A stretch of 41,622 nt of DNA from positions 1 through 41,622 of the forward strand of contig JAGHJJ010000013.1 of the NCBI GenBank assembly GCA_017886705.1. The letters are read 5' to 3'. Below the pieces are notes generated by a model. That model was not told the origin of the DNA. It was given only the letters and a program-made list of their open reading frames with translations, and did no database searches. The DNA comes from Bacilli bacterium. Lineage in GTDB: Bacteria; Bacillota_I; Bacilli_A; RF39; UBA660. Position 1 is the stretch's first letter, and each line of letters opens with the position of its first letter. Below are positions 33,976 to 41,622 of the stretch, piece by piece. Position numbers and translations under genes: made by a program.

Positions 33976-34831
33976 TTTTATTCTCACTTTCTAATTGTTT
34001 TACATTATCTATATATTGATAATTTAATGTATTTTCTTTTGTTACTACCGTTCTTCCTAATTCTTTTTCTAGGTTATCCCTAGTAATTTTAGCGATATTT
34101 CCACCACGCTTTGCCATCTTTTTATTTTCTTCTAGTCCTTATGGTTTATATTCTTTAGTTAATTCTCTCGTTGCGATTTCTCCTAAATCCGTAAGTGCTA
34201 TTTCGACATCTGTCATATTATCTCTTAGAGATTCTTTTCTTATTCCTTTGTATTCTTTATATTCTGACGATTTCATACCAGACCAAGACTTATATATTTC
34301 ATTGGTTAATATTCCATATTCATAATCTTTAGTAATACCGTTTTCTTTCCAAACATCAGTAAGTTTGTTTCTACTTAAAATTCCTTTTAATCTTGTCTCT
34401 ATCCATTTATCAGAATAGCCTCTTTTGCGGTAATAATCAATTGCTCTTTTGATAGCGATTTCAGGATCAAAGACTTCATCAATTCTTTCGCTCCCGAGAT
34501 TAGCAAGCCACATTTTAAAAGGTTCTGCTTTAGGGCTTGGAATGGATTCGATTAATCTGAAAATGTCTGCAGTTATCATAGCATCCCTTAATCTCATTTT
34601 TCCATCAGGTGCTAGCATTTTCAACTGACTACATTTTGTAGTCAGTTCGCTCCCTTCTTTTTTCAATCTACTTTTTAATACTGACCAATATTTTCTTGGC
34701 TCTGGACTATCAGTTAGAGCAGCGACTACATCCACAACACTAAAATAGTACTCTTCTTTTTCTCTATCCCAGATGCTTCTTATTTCTTTTCCTTCAAATA
34801 GATTGGAAATTGTTTCTATTTTATTATTCAT
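33968..34831 (-). pseudogene. BRO-family (phage antirepressor/DinD-like) gene with an internal stop
   Basis: The first 230 codons (34831 to 34139) encode a Bro-N domain (IRSIWDREKEEYYFSVVDVVAAL, RKYWSVLKSRL, LRDAMITADIFRLIESI) and the conserved middle of chromosomal BRO/antirepressor proteins (IDYYRKRGYSDKWIETRLKG). A TAA at 34139-34141 then interrupts the frame, but the same frame goes on for 56 more codons with the usual family C-terminus: GLEENKKMAKRGGNIAKITR, LEKELGRTVVTKENTLNYQY. A single C-to-T change (CAA to TAA) explains the break. RBS AAAGGTGG. The full frame ends at TGA 33968-33970, overlapping the PHP gene. Such proteins bind DNA and respond to damage or prophage control. The truncated protein may still be made and fold. 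Confidence 0.85.
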
Positions 34832-34835
34832 ATCT

Positions 34836-34876
34836 TTACCACCTTTCTATATGTATTATTAGAAAAAAGTTGGTAA
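34836..34876 (-). repeat. Imperfect inverted repeat covering the BRO ribosome binding site
   Basis: On the minus strand TTACCA and TTTCTA upstream pair with TAGAAA and TGGTAA (34836-34849 with 34859-34876), leaving an asymmetric internal loop. The RBS AAAGGTGG of the BRO gene is within the downstream arm, so the hairpin could hide it, or the dyad could be an operator. Confidence 0.45.
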
Positions 34877-34898
34877 TTTCCTTTAAAATTTTAATTTT

Positions 34899-35750
34899 TT
34901 ATTCATTTCTTTCTAATGGACAAGTGGTGCATCGAAATGCTCCGCCAAGTTTTGCGGTTTCTTCCATCTCTAATGGGATTGTTTTAATATGTCTTTTTTC
35001 TATTTCTTTTTTGATGCGTTTATGATTAGAATTTATTATTATCGTTTTCGGATTAATTACAAAAGCATTGGTTCCTAGTTCAAATTGTTCTTGTTCTGTA
35101 AGTGTAATTTTATCAAATTTATCTAGTAATTTGTAAGAATCTTCTTCTAATCCTTCTTTATAGATGATTGCTAGATTAGGATTAATTATTGTAAATACAA
35201 CATCTAGGTGAAGAAATTTTTCTTTTAATTTTAATGGGATGATTGTATAACTTTCATCTAGTACACTTTTTAAAAAATCAACTCCATCCATGGTTGTTCT
35301 TTCACTGATTCCAACATAGATTGTTTTATTATCTACTAAAACATCTCCACCTTCTAGATAGATATCTTCTGGTACTTTAATTATATTTTCTTTATCAATT
35401 GTATTTATAATATGGTTCCAACCTTTGATGGCAGCTTTTCTGTTTTCTTTTCTCATATTTGAAATAAAGAATTTATTTCCTATTACAAAAGCTAAATCTC
35501 TAGTAAACATCTGACCTTTTGCGTCTTCTACTTGATCTGCTATTAAAATATCAATATTATTTTCTTTTAGCGTATCCCAAAACTTCTTTTGTTCTTCTAA
35601 TATAATTTCTTTTTTAGGTATACTTTCTATTTCCGCATAGTGTTTGATAGTTTCATTATTTATTGCTAAACTAGTTGGATTATAATAGTTTGCACTTGCG
35701 ACAATGACTTTTTGTAATTTATCATATTCATTATTTACATTTACTTTCAT
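34899..35750 (-). CDS. DDAH/arginine-deiminase-family amidinohydrolase
   Basis: A protein of 283 residues of the guanidine-modifying superfamily (beta/alpha propeller). Motifs are MFTRDLAFVIG with the substrate-binding Arg-Asp, YLEGGDVLV, the catalytic His in FLHLDVVF, and the C-terminal nucleophile Cys274 in GGAFRCTTCPL. Length and order fit dimethylarginine dimethylaminohydrolase or a related amidinotransferase rather than the longer arginine deiminase. It would hydrolyse a guanidino compound, releasing an amine or ammonia and a ureido product. RBS GGAGG. It lies 14 nt after the RBBP9-like hydrolase gene. Confidence 0.88.
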   Translation of the reverse strand: MKVNVNNEYDKLQKVIVASANYYNPTSLAINNETIKHYAEIESIPKKEIILEEQKKFWDTLKENNIDILIADQVEDAKGQMFTRDLAFVIGNKFFISNMRKENRKAAIKGWNHIINTIDKENIIKVPEDIYLEGGDVLVDNKTIYVGISERTTMDGVDFLKSVLDESYTIIPLKLKEKFLHLDVVFTIINPNLAIIYKEGLEEDSYKLLDKFDKITLTEQEQFELGTNAFVINPKTIIINSNHKRIKKEIEKRHIKTIPLEMEETAKLGGAFRCTTCPLERNE

Positions 35751-35764
35751 TGTTCCTCCAACAT

Positions 35765-36319
35765 TTAGATTTCTGTTAATAGTTCAGAAAATTCTTGATA
35801 GCCACTTTCACTATTTAAGTGTCCGCCATTTGGTATTAGTTTTTGTTTTGTAGCAACAGCATCCGCAAAGGCTTTTTCTACCTCATATTTTACATAGGGA
35901 TCATTATCTGTGTAATAGCAGACAATATCATTACAATAGTTTTTTACCTCTTCTAGATTATCTAGATACATACTTTTATTTACTGTATCATACTCTTGGT
36001 TTATTCCTAAATAGTTATTAAAACCACAGACAAAGACTAATTTTTTTACTTTTAATTTATTTTCAATTAAAAATTTTGCAATAAATACTGGTGCAATGGA
36101 ATGAGCAAATATTGTTGTGTTTTCTGTTAGTATTTTAGCATCTACATAAGTCTTTAATAATTTAGACCAATTTTCATAAGTTTGAAATCCAACTCCTGAT
36201 GGAAAGTCTGGAGTATATACTTCTAGGTCCTTTTTTTCCAACTCACATCTTAACCATGGTATCCAGTTTGAAAATGGACTAGCAAAACTTCCATGAATTA
36301 TAAAATAGTTTTGTTTCAT
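35765..36319 (-). CDS. RBBP9/YdeN-type serine hydrolase
   Basis: A protein of 184 residues, the size of this small alpha/beta-hydrolase family. It opens with YFIIHGSFASPFSNWIPWL and TPDFPSG. The nucleophile elbow is AHSIAPVF (Ser in the family's H-S-x-A/G form), the acid is in YTDNDPYV and the His in NGGHLN. The natural substrate is unknown. It lies 36 nt after the broken MBL gene and 14 nt before the DDAH-like gene, in the same direction. Confidence 0.85.
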   Translation of the reverse strand: MKQNYFIIHGSFASPFSNWIPWLRCELEKKDLEVYTPDFPSGVGFQTYENWSKLLKTYVDAKILTENTTIFAHSIAPVFIAKFLIENKLKVKKLVFVCGFNNYLGINQEYDTVNKSMYLDNLEEVKNYCNDIVCYYTDNDPYVKYEVEKAFADAVATKQKLIPNGGHLNSESGYQEFSELLTEI

Positions 36320-36355
36320 TTGTTCACCTCATTAATATTTTCTATTTTTGTATTG

Positions 36356-37164
36356 TTAGTTTAGTGGTATTATTTCTAAATCATTTGGAACTACTACATT
36401 CCCACTAAAGTTTTCTTTTGCTTCCTTGGTATATTGTGCTTTTCTTTTATCTCCTAAGTTTTCTTGAGTATGCCATAAAACTATATTTTTTATACCAAGA
36501 TTTTCTGCCTTAATACACGCTGATTTTACTGTATCGTGATTCTTTTCTCTTGGTTTAAATATACTCTCTTCTGTTTCTAGACAAAAAGCTTCGTGCAATA
36601 AGTAATCTGCATTTTTTACATCATTATATAAATTCTCGTCTAATGGTTCATCTCCTAGAAAAGCTAACACTTTGCCGTTATTTAATCTAGTTTTAAATCC
36701 AAATTGTTTATCACTTTTACTGAAAATATCTAAGAATTCTATATCATAATTTAAAATTTTAATTTTTTCATGACTTTTTACGGTATGAATAAATATTCTT
36801 TTATCTAAAAATTGTTGTTGACTTTTACGCAAAAGTGTCTTGATTTGTGTTTTTAGAATTTCTGCCACTTCATCGTGACAGTAAATATCTAGGTTTCCAA
36901 TATATATTCCTTTTGCCATAGATAGATCCACATATCGATAAATCCAAGGCATTCCTAATAAATGATCCAGATGTTTGTGTGATATGAATACATTATGAAT
37001 GTTATTAATATTGATATTTGCTAATTGTAATTGCTTTAATATTCGATTCCCTCACCAGTATCTACCATTAAGTATTCTTGACTATTATTTTCTAAAATAA
37101 AACAGGTATTGAAATTATTTACAACACTTGCAGTTCCTGTTCCTAGTACGATTATTTTTTCCAT
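36356..37164 (-). pseudogene. RNase-Z-like MBL gene, frameshifted second copy
   Basis: This is a tandem relative of the intact gene just upstream (37167-37991). The 5' frame starts at ATG 37164 (RBS AGAGGAATTG) with KIIVLGTGTASVVNNFNTCF and LMVDTGEG, then hits TAA at 37036-37038. The rest continues in another frame as ILKQLQLANININNIHNVF, then the metal motif SHKHLDHLLG, and from 36952 the open 198-codon part with FLGDEPL, LLHEAFCLE and the final VLWHTQENLGD. A one-base deletion near 37039-37060 explains it. The metal ligands are preserved, so the break is recent or is a sequence error. Confidence 0.85.
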
Positions 37165-37166
37165 TT

Positions 37167-37991
37167 TCAATTCCTCTTTTCTAGGACTTTTGCGATTTCT
37201 ATTTCTTCCATATCATCTGGTACGATTACATTCCCTTGAAAAACACTCTGAGCTTCTTCTTGATATAATCTTTTTCTATCTTTACCGTGGGACTCTTCTG
37301 TGTGATACAGAATTAAATTTTTAACTTCTAGTTTGTTCATTGTCTTCGCAGCACTTAATGCGGTAGAATGGTTTTTCTCATAAGCGTGAAAGATATTTTC
37401 TTCTCTGTCTAAGCAAAAAGCCTCGTGCATAACGTAATCAGCGCCTCGAACTCTATCATCAAGTAAAGGATTTAAGGTTTCATCACCTAAAAAGATAAGA
37501 CGATTTTCATTCAATCTACATTCAAATCCGAATTGTTTGGTTCCTTTCGCTAATATATCGAAAAATTCATAATTAATACCATTTATCGTATACTTGTCGC
37601 AATCATTTAATACTACAAAGTTAGTAATTTTATATATAGCATCCATTAATACAGTTGGTAATATCAAGTTAGATACTCCTTTAATCGCTTCATACACTAC
37701 ATCGTTACAATAAATATTAATTTTTTCTTTAATCTCCCCACGTTTTGCCATACTATTCATTCTCTTAAACATCCATATAAGTCCCAAAATATGATCTGTG
37801 TGGCTATGGGAAATAAAGATATTTTTAATATCAGTTAATGATATATTAACTTCTTTAAGTCTTCGTACAATCTCTACACTTCCGCCAGTATCAACTAAAA
37901 ATACACCTTTTTCATTTTGAATGACAAAGCAAGTATTATACAAATCTAATGTTCCACCGTTTCCTGTACCTAACATTATTATTTTTGACAT
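37167..37991 (-). CDS. RNase-Z-like MBL-fold hydrolase
   Basis: A protein of 274 residues. LGTGNGGTLDLYNTC at the N-terminus and the HxHxDH metal motif (His62, His64, Asp66, His67 in SHSHTDH) are followed by FLGDETL (metal Asp), HEAFC (the RNase Z/elaC-type His-Glu) and LYHTEESHG near the C-terminus. This is the RNase Z/elaC branch of MBL proteins, but it is shorter and lacks a clear exosite arm, so it may act on another phosphodiester or a small molecule. RBS AAGGAGATG. It is followed after 2 nt by its frameshifted copy. Confidence 0.85.
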   Translation of the reverse strand: MSKIIMLGTGNGGTLDLYNTCFVIQNEKGVFLVDTGGSVEIVRRLKEVNISLTDIKNIFISHSHTDHILGLIWMFKRMNSMAKRGEIKEKINIYCNDVVYEAIKGVSNLILPTVLMDAIYKITNFVVLNDCDKYTINGINYEFFDILAKGTKQFGFECRLNENRLIFLGDETLNPLLDDRVRGADYVMHEAFCLDREENIFHAYEKNHSTALSAAKTMNKLEVKNLILYHTEESHGKDRKRLYQEEAQSVFQGNVIVPDDMEEIEIAKVLEKRN

Positions 37992-38022
37992 GACTTTTCA
38001 TCTCCTTTTTTATATTTTATCA

Positions 38023-38652
38023 TTAACTCATCTCAATTATATTTTTCTTTAATTTTTCTATATTTTGTTTTAGTGATAAGAGATAAGGAATATTACTTGT
38101 TAATTCTACTCCGTCTAATTTTGTTATATTGCTATCTAATGGTAATATTTTTTGATCATATAGCTTTTGGTTTAGTAGTGTGTCTAAATCATCTATTTTA
38201 TCTGCTACATAGTTTTCAAAATAATATAGAGTCCAAACATTTTTTGACTTTGAATATTTCAGTTCAAAAATTGGTAATAATTCCTCTCCTATATGAACAG
38301 CTTTTAAATTAAATGTTTTCTTATATTCTTCTATGAGTGTTTTTATTCTTACTGATTTTGTATTTTGGTTATCTATTTCATATATTTTATGATATAACTT
38401 TTGGTATTCTTCTAATAGTTCTCTATAAGTTATCTTTTCTTTTGTAAATTTATAATTATCTATTGTAAATTTATGTTTTTGTTCATAAAAAGGATATAGT
38501 GTGTTCCAAGTATCTGGATTGGTGTTATAAACTAGAATTCCTGATTTTCCATTTATATTTACATTTGTATATAGATTCATGGCACTATCTAATCTAGTAG
38601 GAAGTATTTCTTTTGGTACTTTTTCATCTAATATATTATTTGCAATTATCAT
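38023..38652 (-). CDS. Hypothetical protein translated with the NUDIX gene
   Basis: A protein of 209 residues; family not recognised. It is soluble, with an N-terminal beta-rich part (SGILVYNTNPDTWNTLYPF) and a long helical, Lys-rich middle (KITYRELLEEYQKLYHKIYE), then more helix. The start was chosen at the ATG behind AAGGAGACAAGAA; it overlaps the end of the NUDIX gene by 17 nt, so the two are coupled. It lies 31 nt upstream of the intact MBL gene. Confidence 0.63.
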   Translation of the reverse strand: MIIANNILDEKVPKEILPTRLDSAMNLYTNVNINGKSGILVYNTNPDTWNTLYPFYEQKHKFTIDNYKFTKEKITYRELLEEYQKLYHKIYEIDNQNTKSVRIKTLIEEYKKTFNLKAVHIGEELLPIFELKYSKSKNVWTLYYFENYVADKIDDLDTLLNQKLYDQKILPLDSNITKLDGVELTSNIPYLLSLKQNIEKLKKNIIEMS

Positions 38653-39199
38653 TTCTTGTCTCCTTATCAAGATAGAAAAAAAGTGTTTCTATTTCTTCTT
38701 CAAAAGTATCAATTAATAAGTCTGGCTCTTTATTTTTTACCATTTCTTTTAGCTTATTGTAGGATACGAAAAATATTTCAGATATTTCTTCCTTTTGATA
38801 AGTCATATCTGATATTTTTTCTTTGATTTTTAAAATGTATAAATCATTAAACTCGTTGTTTTTGTATGTTGGTGTATATTTAGCACTTCTTTTTATTGTT
38901 TTTATAAATTTTAAGTTTTTCTCATTCACTTCTAAATTTAACTCTTCTTTTAATTCTCTTTTTACACCATCGATGGAAGTATCTCCTGCAGATAAATGAC
39001 CTCCATTGAAAATACTTATTTTGTTAGGATTACTATCTTTTGTTTTTGATCTTCTTTGTAATAAAACTTCATTTTTGTCATTGATTATCCAAACATGTAC
39101 TGCTTTGTGCCAATCACCATCTTTATGTACTTCTTTTCTCGGCTTGGTTTTTCCAGTTTTATTTCCTTTTTCATCTAATACATCAAAATACTCTTCCAT
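38636..39199 (-). CDS. NUDIX hydrolase, isopentenyl-diphosphate-isomerase-like
   Basis: A protein of 187 residues. The opening FDVLDEKGNKTGKTKPRKEV, then HKAVHVWI and VLLQRRS, is typical of the YfcD/IDI-like NUDIX group. The box is GGHLSAGD ... VKRELKEELNLEV (Gly67, Arg81-Glu82, Glu85-Glu86); Asp73 replaces the first Glu of the consensus. The substrate could be a nucleotide or a diphosphate such as isopentenyl diphosphate, but the IDI-specific Cys is not obvious. RBS AGGTGATATGA. It lies 9 nt after the SDR gene. Confidence 0.85.
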   Translation of the reverse strand: MEEYFDVLDEKGNKTGKTKPRKEVHKDGDWHKAVHVWIINDKNEVLLQRRSKTKDSNPNKISIFNGGHLSAGDTSIDGVKRELKEELNLEVNEKNLKFIKTIKRSAKYTPTYKNNEFNDLYILKIKEKISDMTYQKEEISEIFFVSYNKLKEMVKNKEPDLLIDTFEEEIETLFFYLDKETRNDNCK

Positions 39200-39208
39200 T
39201 CATATCAC

Positions 39209-39883
39209 CTACTTTACTAATTTCATACTAACAATCCCTATTTCTGGTATTAGAACATCCTTTGGAGTGTCTATTACAAATTGAATAGTTCGTATCACTT
39301 GTTCTAAATCTAGGCCACTAGGTTCTTTTTTTATTCCATTTTTTATAAAAAGAGAGGTTTTCATTCTTCCTGGTCTTATATCTGTAACTCTTATACCATA
39401 CTTCATTAATTCTAATTGCAATGATTTGGAAAAACCAGTCACTCCCCATTTACTTGCATTATAAATCGTTCTCTCTTCTTTTGCAGAAATTCCGGATTGA
39501 GAATTAATTTGTATAATTAATCCATCTTTTCTTTCTTTCATTGATGGAACAACAGCTTTCGTGCAATTAATAAGGCCTAATAAATTAACTTGAATAATTT
39601 CTTCAATTAATTTACTATCATTATCTACTAATTCTCCATATGTCCAAAGTCCAGCATTATTAACTAGTACATCAATATGACCGTAATCCTTTAGAATTTT
39701 ATCTATTACTGATTGAACTATTTCAAAGTTTCTTATATCACATACATAATAAGGGCATCCTATATTTTTCATTTTTTCTTCATTAGTCGATAAAATAATT
39801 ACATCATTTTCTTGCATTAGTTCTTTTGCTAAAGACTTTCCCAAGCCGTCACTTCCACCAGTAATTACGATTACTTTTTTCAT
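39209..39883 (-). CDS. Short-chain dehydrogenase/reductase
   Basis: A protein of 224 residues, a compact classical SDR. The cofactor motif is TGGSDGLGKSLA; NNAGLW follows near residue 77. The catalytic triad shows as Ser (NSQSGISA) and YNASK (Tyr-x-x-x-Lys), with RPGRMKT after it. It is NAD(P)-dependent with unknown substrate. Only 1 nt separates it from the preceding RibD-like gene and 9 nt from the NUDIX gene, so these three are tightly coupled. Confidence 0.9.
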   Translation of the reverse strand: MKKVIVITGGSDGLGKSLAKELMQENDVIILSTNEEKMKNIGCPYYVCDIRNFEIVQSVIDKILKDYGHIDVLVNNAGLWTYGELVDNDSKLIEEIIQVNLLGLINCTKAVVPSMKERKDGLIIQINSQSGISAKEERTIYNASKWGVTGFSKSLQLELMKYGIRVTDIRPGRMKTSLFIKNGIKKEPSGLDLEQVIRTIQFVIDTPKDVLIPEIGIVSMKLVK

Positions 39884-39884
39884 T

Positions 39885-40409
39885 TTATTTCTCCTTTACT
39901 TGGTACCATATTTGAACAATCCCCTCTTCTTCTTTTACTACTTTTTCTAATTGTAACTCCTTTTCTAGGTACTTTCCTTCAAAAAGATTAATTCCTTTTG
40001 TTAGAAGATAGGGATTATAGTTAATAATAATTCTATTTGCTAGATTGTTTTCTAAAAATAAGGTATTGGTATGCGCTCCTCCTGATACGAATATTTTATT
40101 TAGATTTTTTTCCTTACATACTCTTTTAAATTCTTCTAAGGAATTTACATAAATTACATTTTTATAATTTGAAGAGTTTTGTGTCTTAGAAAAGATAATT
40201 ACTGTTATATCTTTTAAATCATTTATATAGTCTTCTCCCCAGGATATCACATTCTGAAATGTTTTATTTCCCCAGACTAGGCAATCATACTCTTTTAAAA
40301 AATCTAGCATTATTTGGTAATTTCTTTCTGATAAAAAGTCTTCACTACCTTCTTTTGTTGCGATTAATCCGTTGATAGATGCTGCCATTTCTATTGTTAC
40401 TTCCATCAT
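39885..40409 (-). CDS. RibD C-terminal/DHFR-like reductase
   Basis: A protein of 174 residues with the dihydrofolate-reductase-like fold of RibD C-terminal domains: EMAASINGLIATKEGSEDFL, LVWGNKTFQNV (Trp-Gly-x-x-T-F) and KIFVSGGAHTNTLFL with the Gly-Gly of the NADPH site. Such stand-alone proteins reduce pteridine-like or pyrimidinone substrates. The start was chosen at the first of two adjacent ATGs after AGAGGTGAACTA; the frame is open 15 codons further upstream, inside the DapB-fusion gene. It lies 17 nt after that gene. Confidence 0.83.
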   Translation of the reverse strand: MMEVTIEMAASINGLIATKEGSEDFLSERNYQIMLDFLKEYDCLVWGNKTFQNVISWGEDYINDLKDITVIIFSKTQNSSNYKNVIYVNSLEEFKRVCKEKNLNKIFVSGGAHTNTLFLENNLANRIIINYNPYLLTKGINLFEGKYLEKELQLEKVVKEEEGIVQIWYQVKEK

Positions 40410-40426
40410 TAGTTCACCTCTTTTAA

Positions 40427-41569
40427 TTATCGTCTTATTATTCCACCATGACATTTTAAGGTATATATTTTCTTGTTTTCTTTTTCGATTGTTTCTTCTC
40501 CCTCAAAGTTTGTTAGGTCTCCTGTTACTTCAAATGTATATTTGTAACCTTGATTTTCAAATTCTTTAGGTCCTCTTACTGGAATAGTATCATCTTGTCC
40601 TACTTGCATTAATGCTGGTCTTAAGGCATTATCCATTGCTTCTTCACTTAAGTTTTCATCTAGCGTTCTTCCATAATATACCATTCCCCAGATAGGAGTG
40701 TCTTCTTGTTGATATACTACTTCTTGTCCCTGAAAATCAGTTCCAGCAAAGTAGGTATCGTGATAAGTCCACTTGTCTTTTGTGTATTCATAGTCACGAG
40801 AACCTCTTCTGGTAGGATTTACTTTTTCTGCAGTTCCGTTTGCATAAGTTCCTTTTTTGGCTTCTATTAAAAAGTTATATAAATCTATTAATTCTTGTTC
40901 TTTCAATAACCTATCTAAGTCATATACTCCTGATGGTGTTTTGTCTTTCATCATTTTTGCTATTTCTAATACATTTTCTGCTAGTTCTTTAAATCCTACT
41001 ACTCGGCATTCTAAATTATCTACTTTCCAGTCATTAATTAATTCATCATACTCTAAATAAGAATTGATATTTACCTTTTTTCCTGTTTCATCTAATACTC
41101 TTTTGGCAACTACTTTTGCAGTTTCACTTGGAACTTTTTTCGTTTTATAATGAGTTTCAATTAAGTCAAAGGATTCTTTTTCACTTTTCTTTGCATATTC
41201 TACTACTTCATCGATAAATTTCTTTACATCAAATCTAAAATTTCCACCTCTAAATACAGGGATGATGTTTGATGCTTCTTCAAAACGTTTCATCTGTTCC
41301 TCGGTAAGTCCTGCCGTTCCTATTACAATAGGCTTTTTTACTTTTAGTGCAAAGTCTAAGACTTTATCAAAGCTATCTTTATGAGAAAAATCTACAATGA
41401 CGTCAAAATCTTCTTTTATCCTATCTAATTCATCATAATTATAATAATTGGTATTACTTCTAGATAGTCCAGCAACAATTTCTACATTATCACTCTTTTT
41501 TGCTAGTTCTATTGCTTCACGTCCTGTTCTTCCTGTAATTCCACTCCATAATATTTTTACTTTTTCCAT
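40427..41569 (-). CDS. DapB-like dihydrodipicolinate reductase fused to DUF5680
   Basis: A protein of 380 residues against about 230-270 for DapB. Residues 1-222 are DapB-like: GITGRTG at 10-16 for the dinucleotide, GTAGLT at 84-89, a catalytic-region motif ETHYKTKKVPSETA (138-151) with His140 and Lys144 kept, and the typical C-terminal GVYDLDRLL. The second His is Tyr141 and PSGTA is PSETA, so activity may be altered. Residues about 228-380 match DUF5680: FLIEAKKGTYANG, DYEYTKDKWTYHDTYFAG, PIWGMVYYGR, and a final KCHGGIIRR. RBS GGTAGGA. It heads a long co-directional block within the window; the promoter lies in or beyond the last ~50 bases. Confidence 0.85.
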   Translation of the reverse strand: MEKVKILWSGITGRTGREAIELAKKSDNVEIVAGLSRSNTNYYNYDELDRIKEDFDVIVDFSHKDSFDKVLDFALKVKKPIVIGTAGLTEEQMKRFEEASNIIPVFRGGNFRFDVKKFIDEVVEYAKKSEKESFDLIETHYKTKKVPSETAKVVAKRVLDETGKKVNINSYLEYDELINDWKVDNLECRVVGFKELAENVLEIAKMMKDKTPSGVYDLDRLLKEQELIDLYNFLIEAKKGTYANGTAEKVNPTRRGSRDYEYTKDKWTYHDTYFAGTDFQGQEVVYQQEDTPIWGMVYYGRTLDENLSEEAMDNALRPALMQVGQDDTIPVRGPKEFENQGYKYTFEVTGDLTNFEGEETIEKENKKIYTLKCHGGIIRR

Positions 41570-41622
41570 ATTTTTTCCTACCTTTCATCTATTTGCTCTT
41601 TTATATTTTTTATTCTTTTTTC

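Noticed and set aside
33968-34831. Stop-codon recoding (TAA or TAG read as Gln) to explain the internal stops
   Set aside because: TAA, TAG and TGA all end intact genes elsewhere in the window at the expected places; only decayed genes show internal stops.
33968-34831. A prophage around the BRO gene
   Set aside because: No integrase, terminase, capsid, holin or other phage gene is nearby; BRO proteins are also common as lone chromosomal genes.
41570-41622. Further gene at the right edge
   Set aside because: The last ~50 bases are T-rich with only the RBS of the DapB fusion; nothing coding can be supported.

Overview
The window is AT-rich DNA (about 30% G+C by eye) with strong AGGAGG/GGTGAT ribosome binding sites, sigma-A-like promoters, hairpin-plus-T terminators and a CIRCE heat-shock operator. 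TAA, TAG and TGA all serve as stop codons. Together these suggest a low-GC Gram-positive (Bacillota, Bacilli or Erysipelotrichia-like, plausibly an uncultured gut lineage) using the standard bacterial code rather than a Mycoplasma code. The species is not identified. No rRNA, tRNA, CRISPR array, insertion sequence or replication origin was seen. The window looks chromosomal, with one phage-type BRO gene.

Layout. Positions 1-357 hold the 3' end of a collagen-like surface protein. Next come a zinc alcohol dehydrogenase, a TPR glycosyltransferase, an MscS channel and the MTA/SAH nucleosidase mtnN. From 9326 down to 4281 a minus-strand operon encodes an anchored surface protein, three membrane proteins (one YcxB-like, one DUF3592-like), an S66 peptidase and a small acidic protein. 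Around 9.4-12.1 kb lie an unknown gene and an N-domain-less clpB under CIRCE control. Then follow a decayed gene, a DUF2871 protein, a P-type Ca2+ ATPase, a very large membrane protein, a NUDIX hydrolase, a frameshifted inositol-monophosphatase-like gene, a low-molecular-weight tyrosine phosphatase and an AI-2E-family transporter. From 22.7 to 27.2 kb there are an MBL hydrolase, two unknown proteins, an ASCH-nucleotidyltransferase fusion, an SDR and coaB, with a divergent LysR regulator at 27.4 kb.

From 30.3 down to 28.3 kb an operon carries a small HhH-like protein, a ProX/PrdX-type aminoacyl-tRNA deacylase and a fusion of a peptide-deformylase-like domain with a P-loop kinase domain. An ABC exporter (30517-32247) follows. 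It is preceded by a promoter, a 31-codon leader ORF and a terminator next to its RBS. A competing pairing between the leader ORF and the terminator arm gives the layout of a translation-coupled attenuator, and this is the most interesting regulatory object here.

From 41.6 down to 32.6 kb a long co-directional minus-strand block encodes a DapB-DUF5680 fusion, a RibD/DHFR-like reductase, an SDR, a NUDIX hydrolase, an unknown protein, two tandem RNase-Z-like MBL proteins (the downstream one frameshifted), an RBBP9-type hydrolase, a DDAH/amidinotransferase-family enzyme, a BRO protein broken by an in-frame stop, a PHP-domain phosphoesterase and a nucleoside deoxyribosyltransferase-like protein.

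Two themes recur. One is domain fusion: ASCH+NTase, PDF+kinase and DapB+DUF5680. The other is gene decay: four clear broken genes plus one possible small one in about 41 kb. The functions given are inferred from motifs read by eye; no database search was run.
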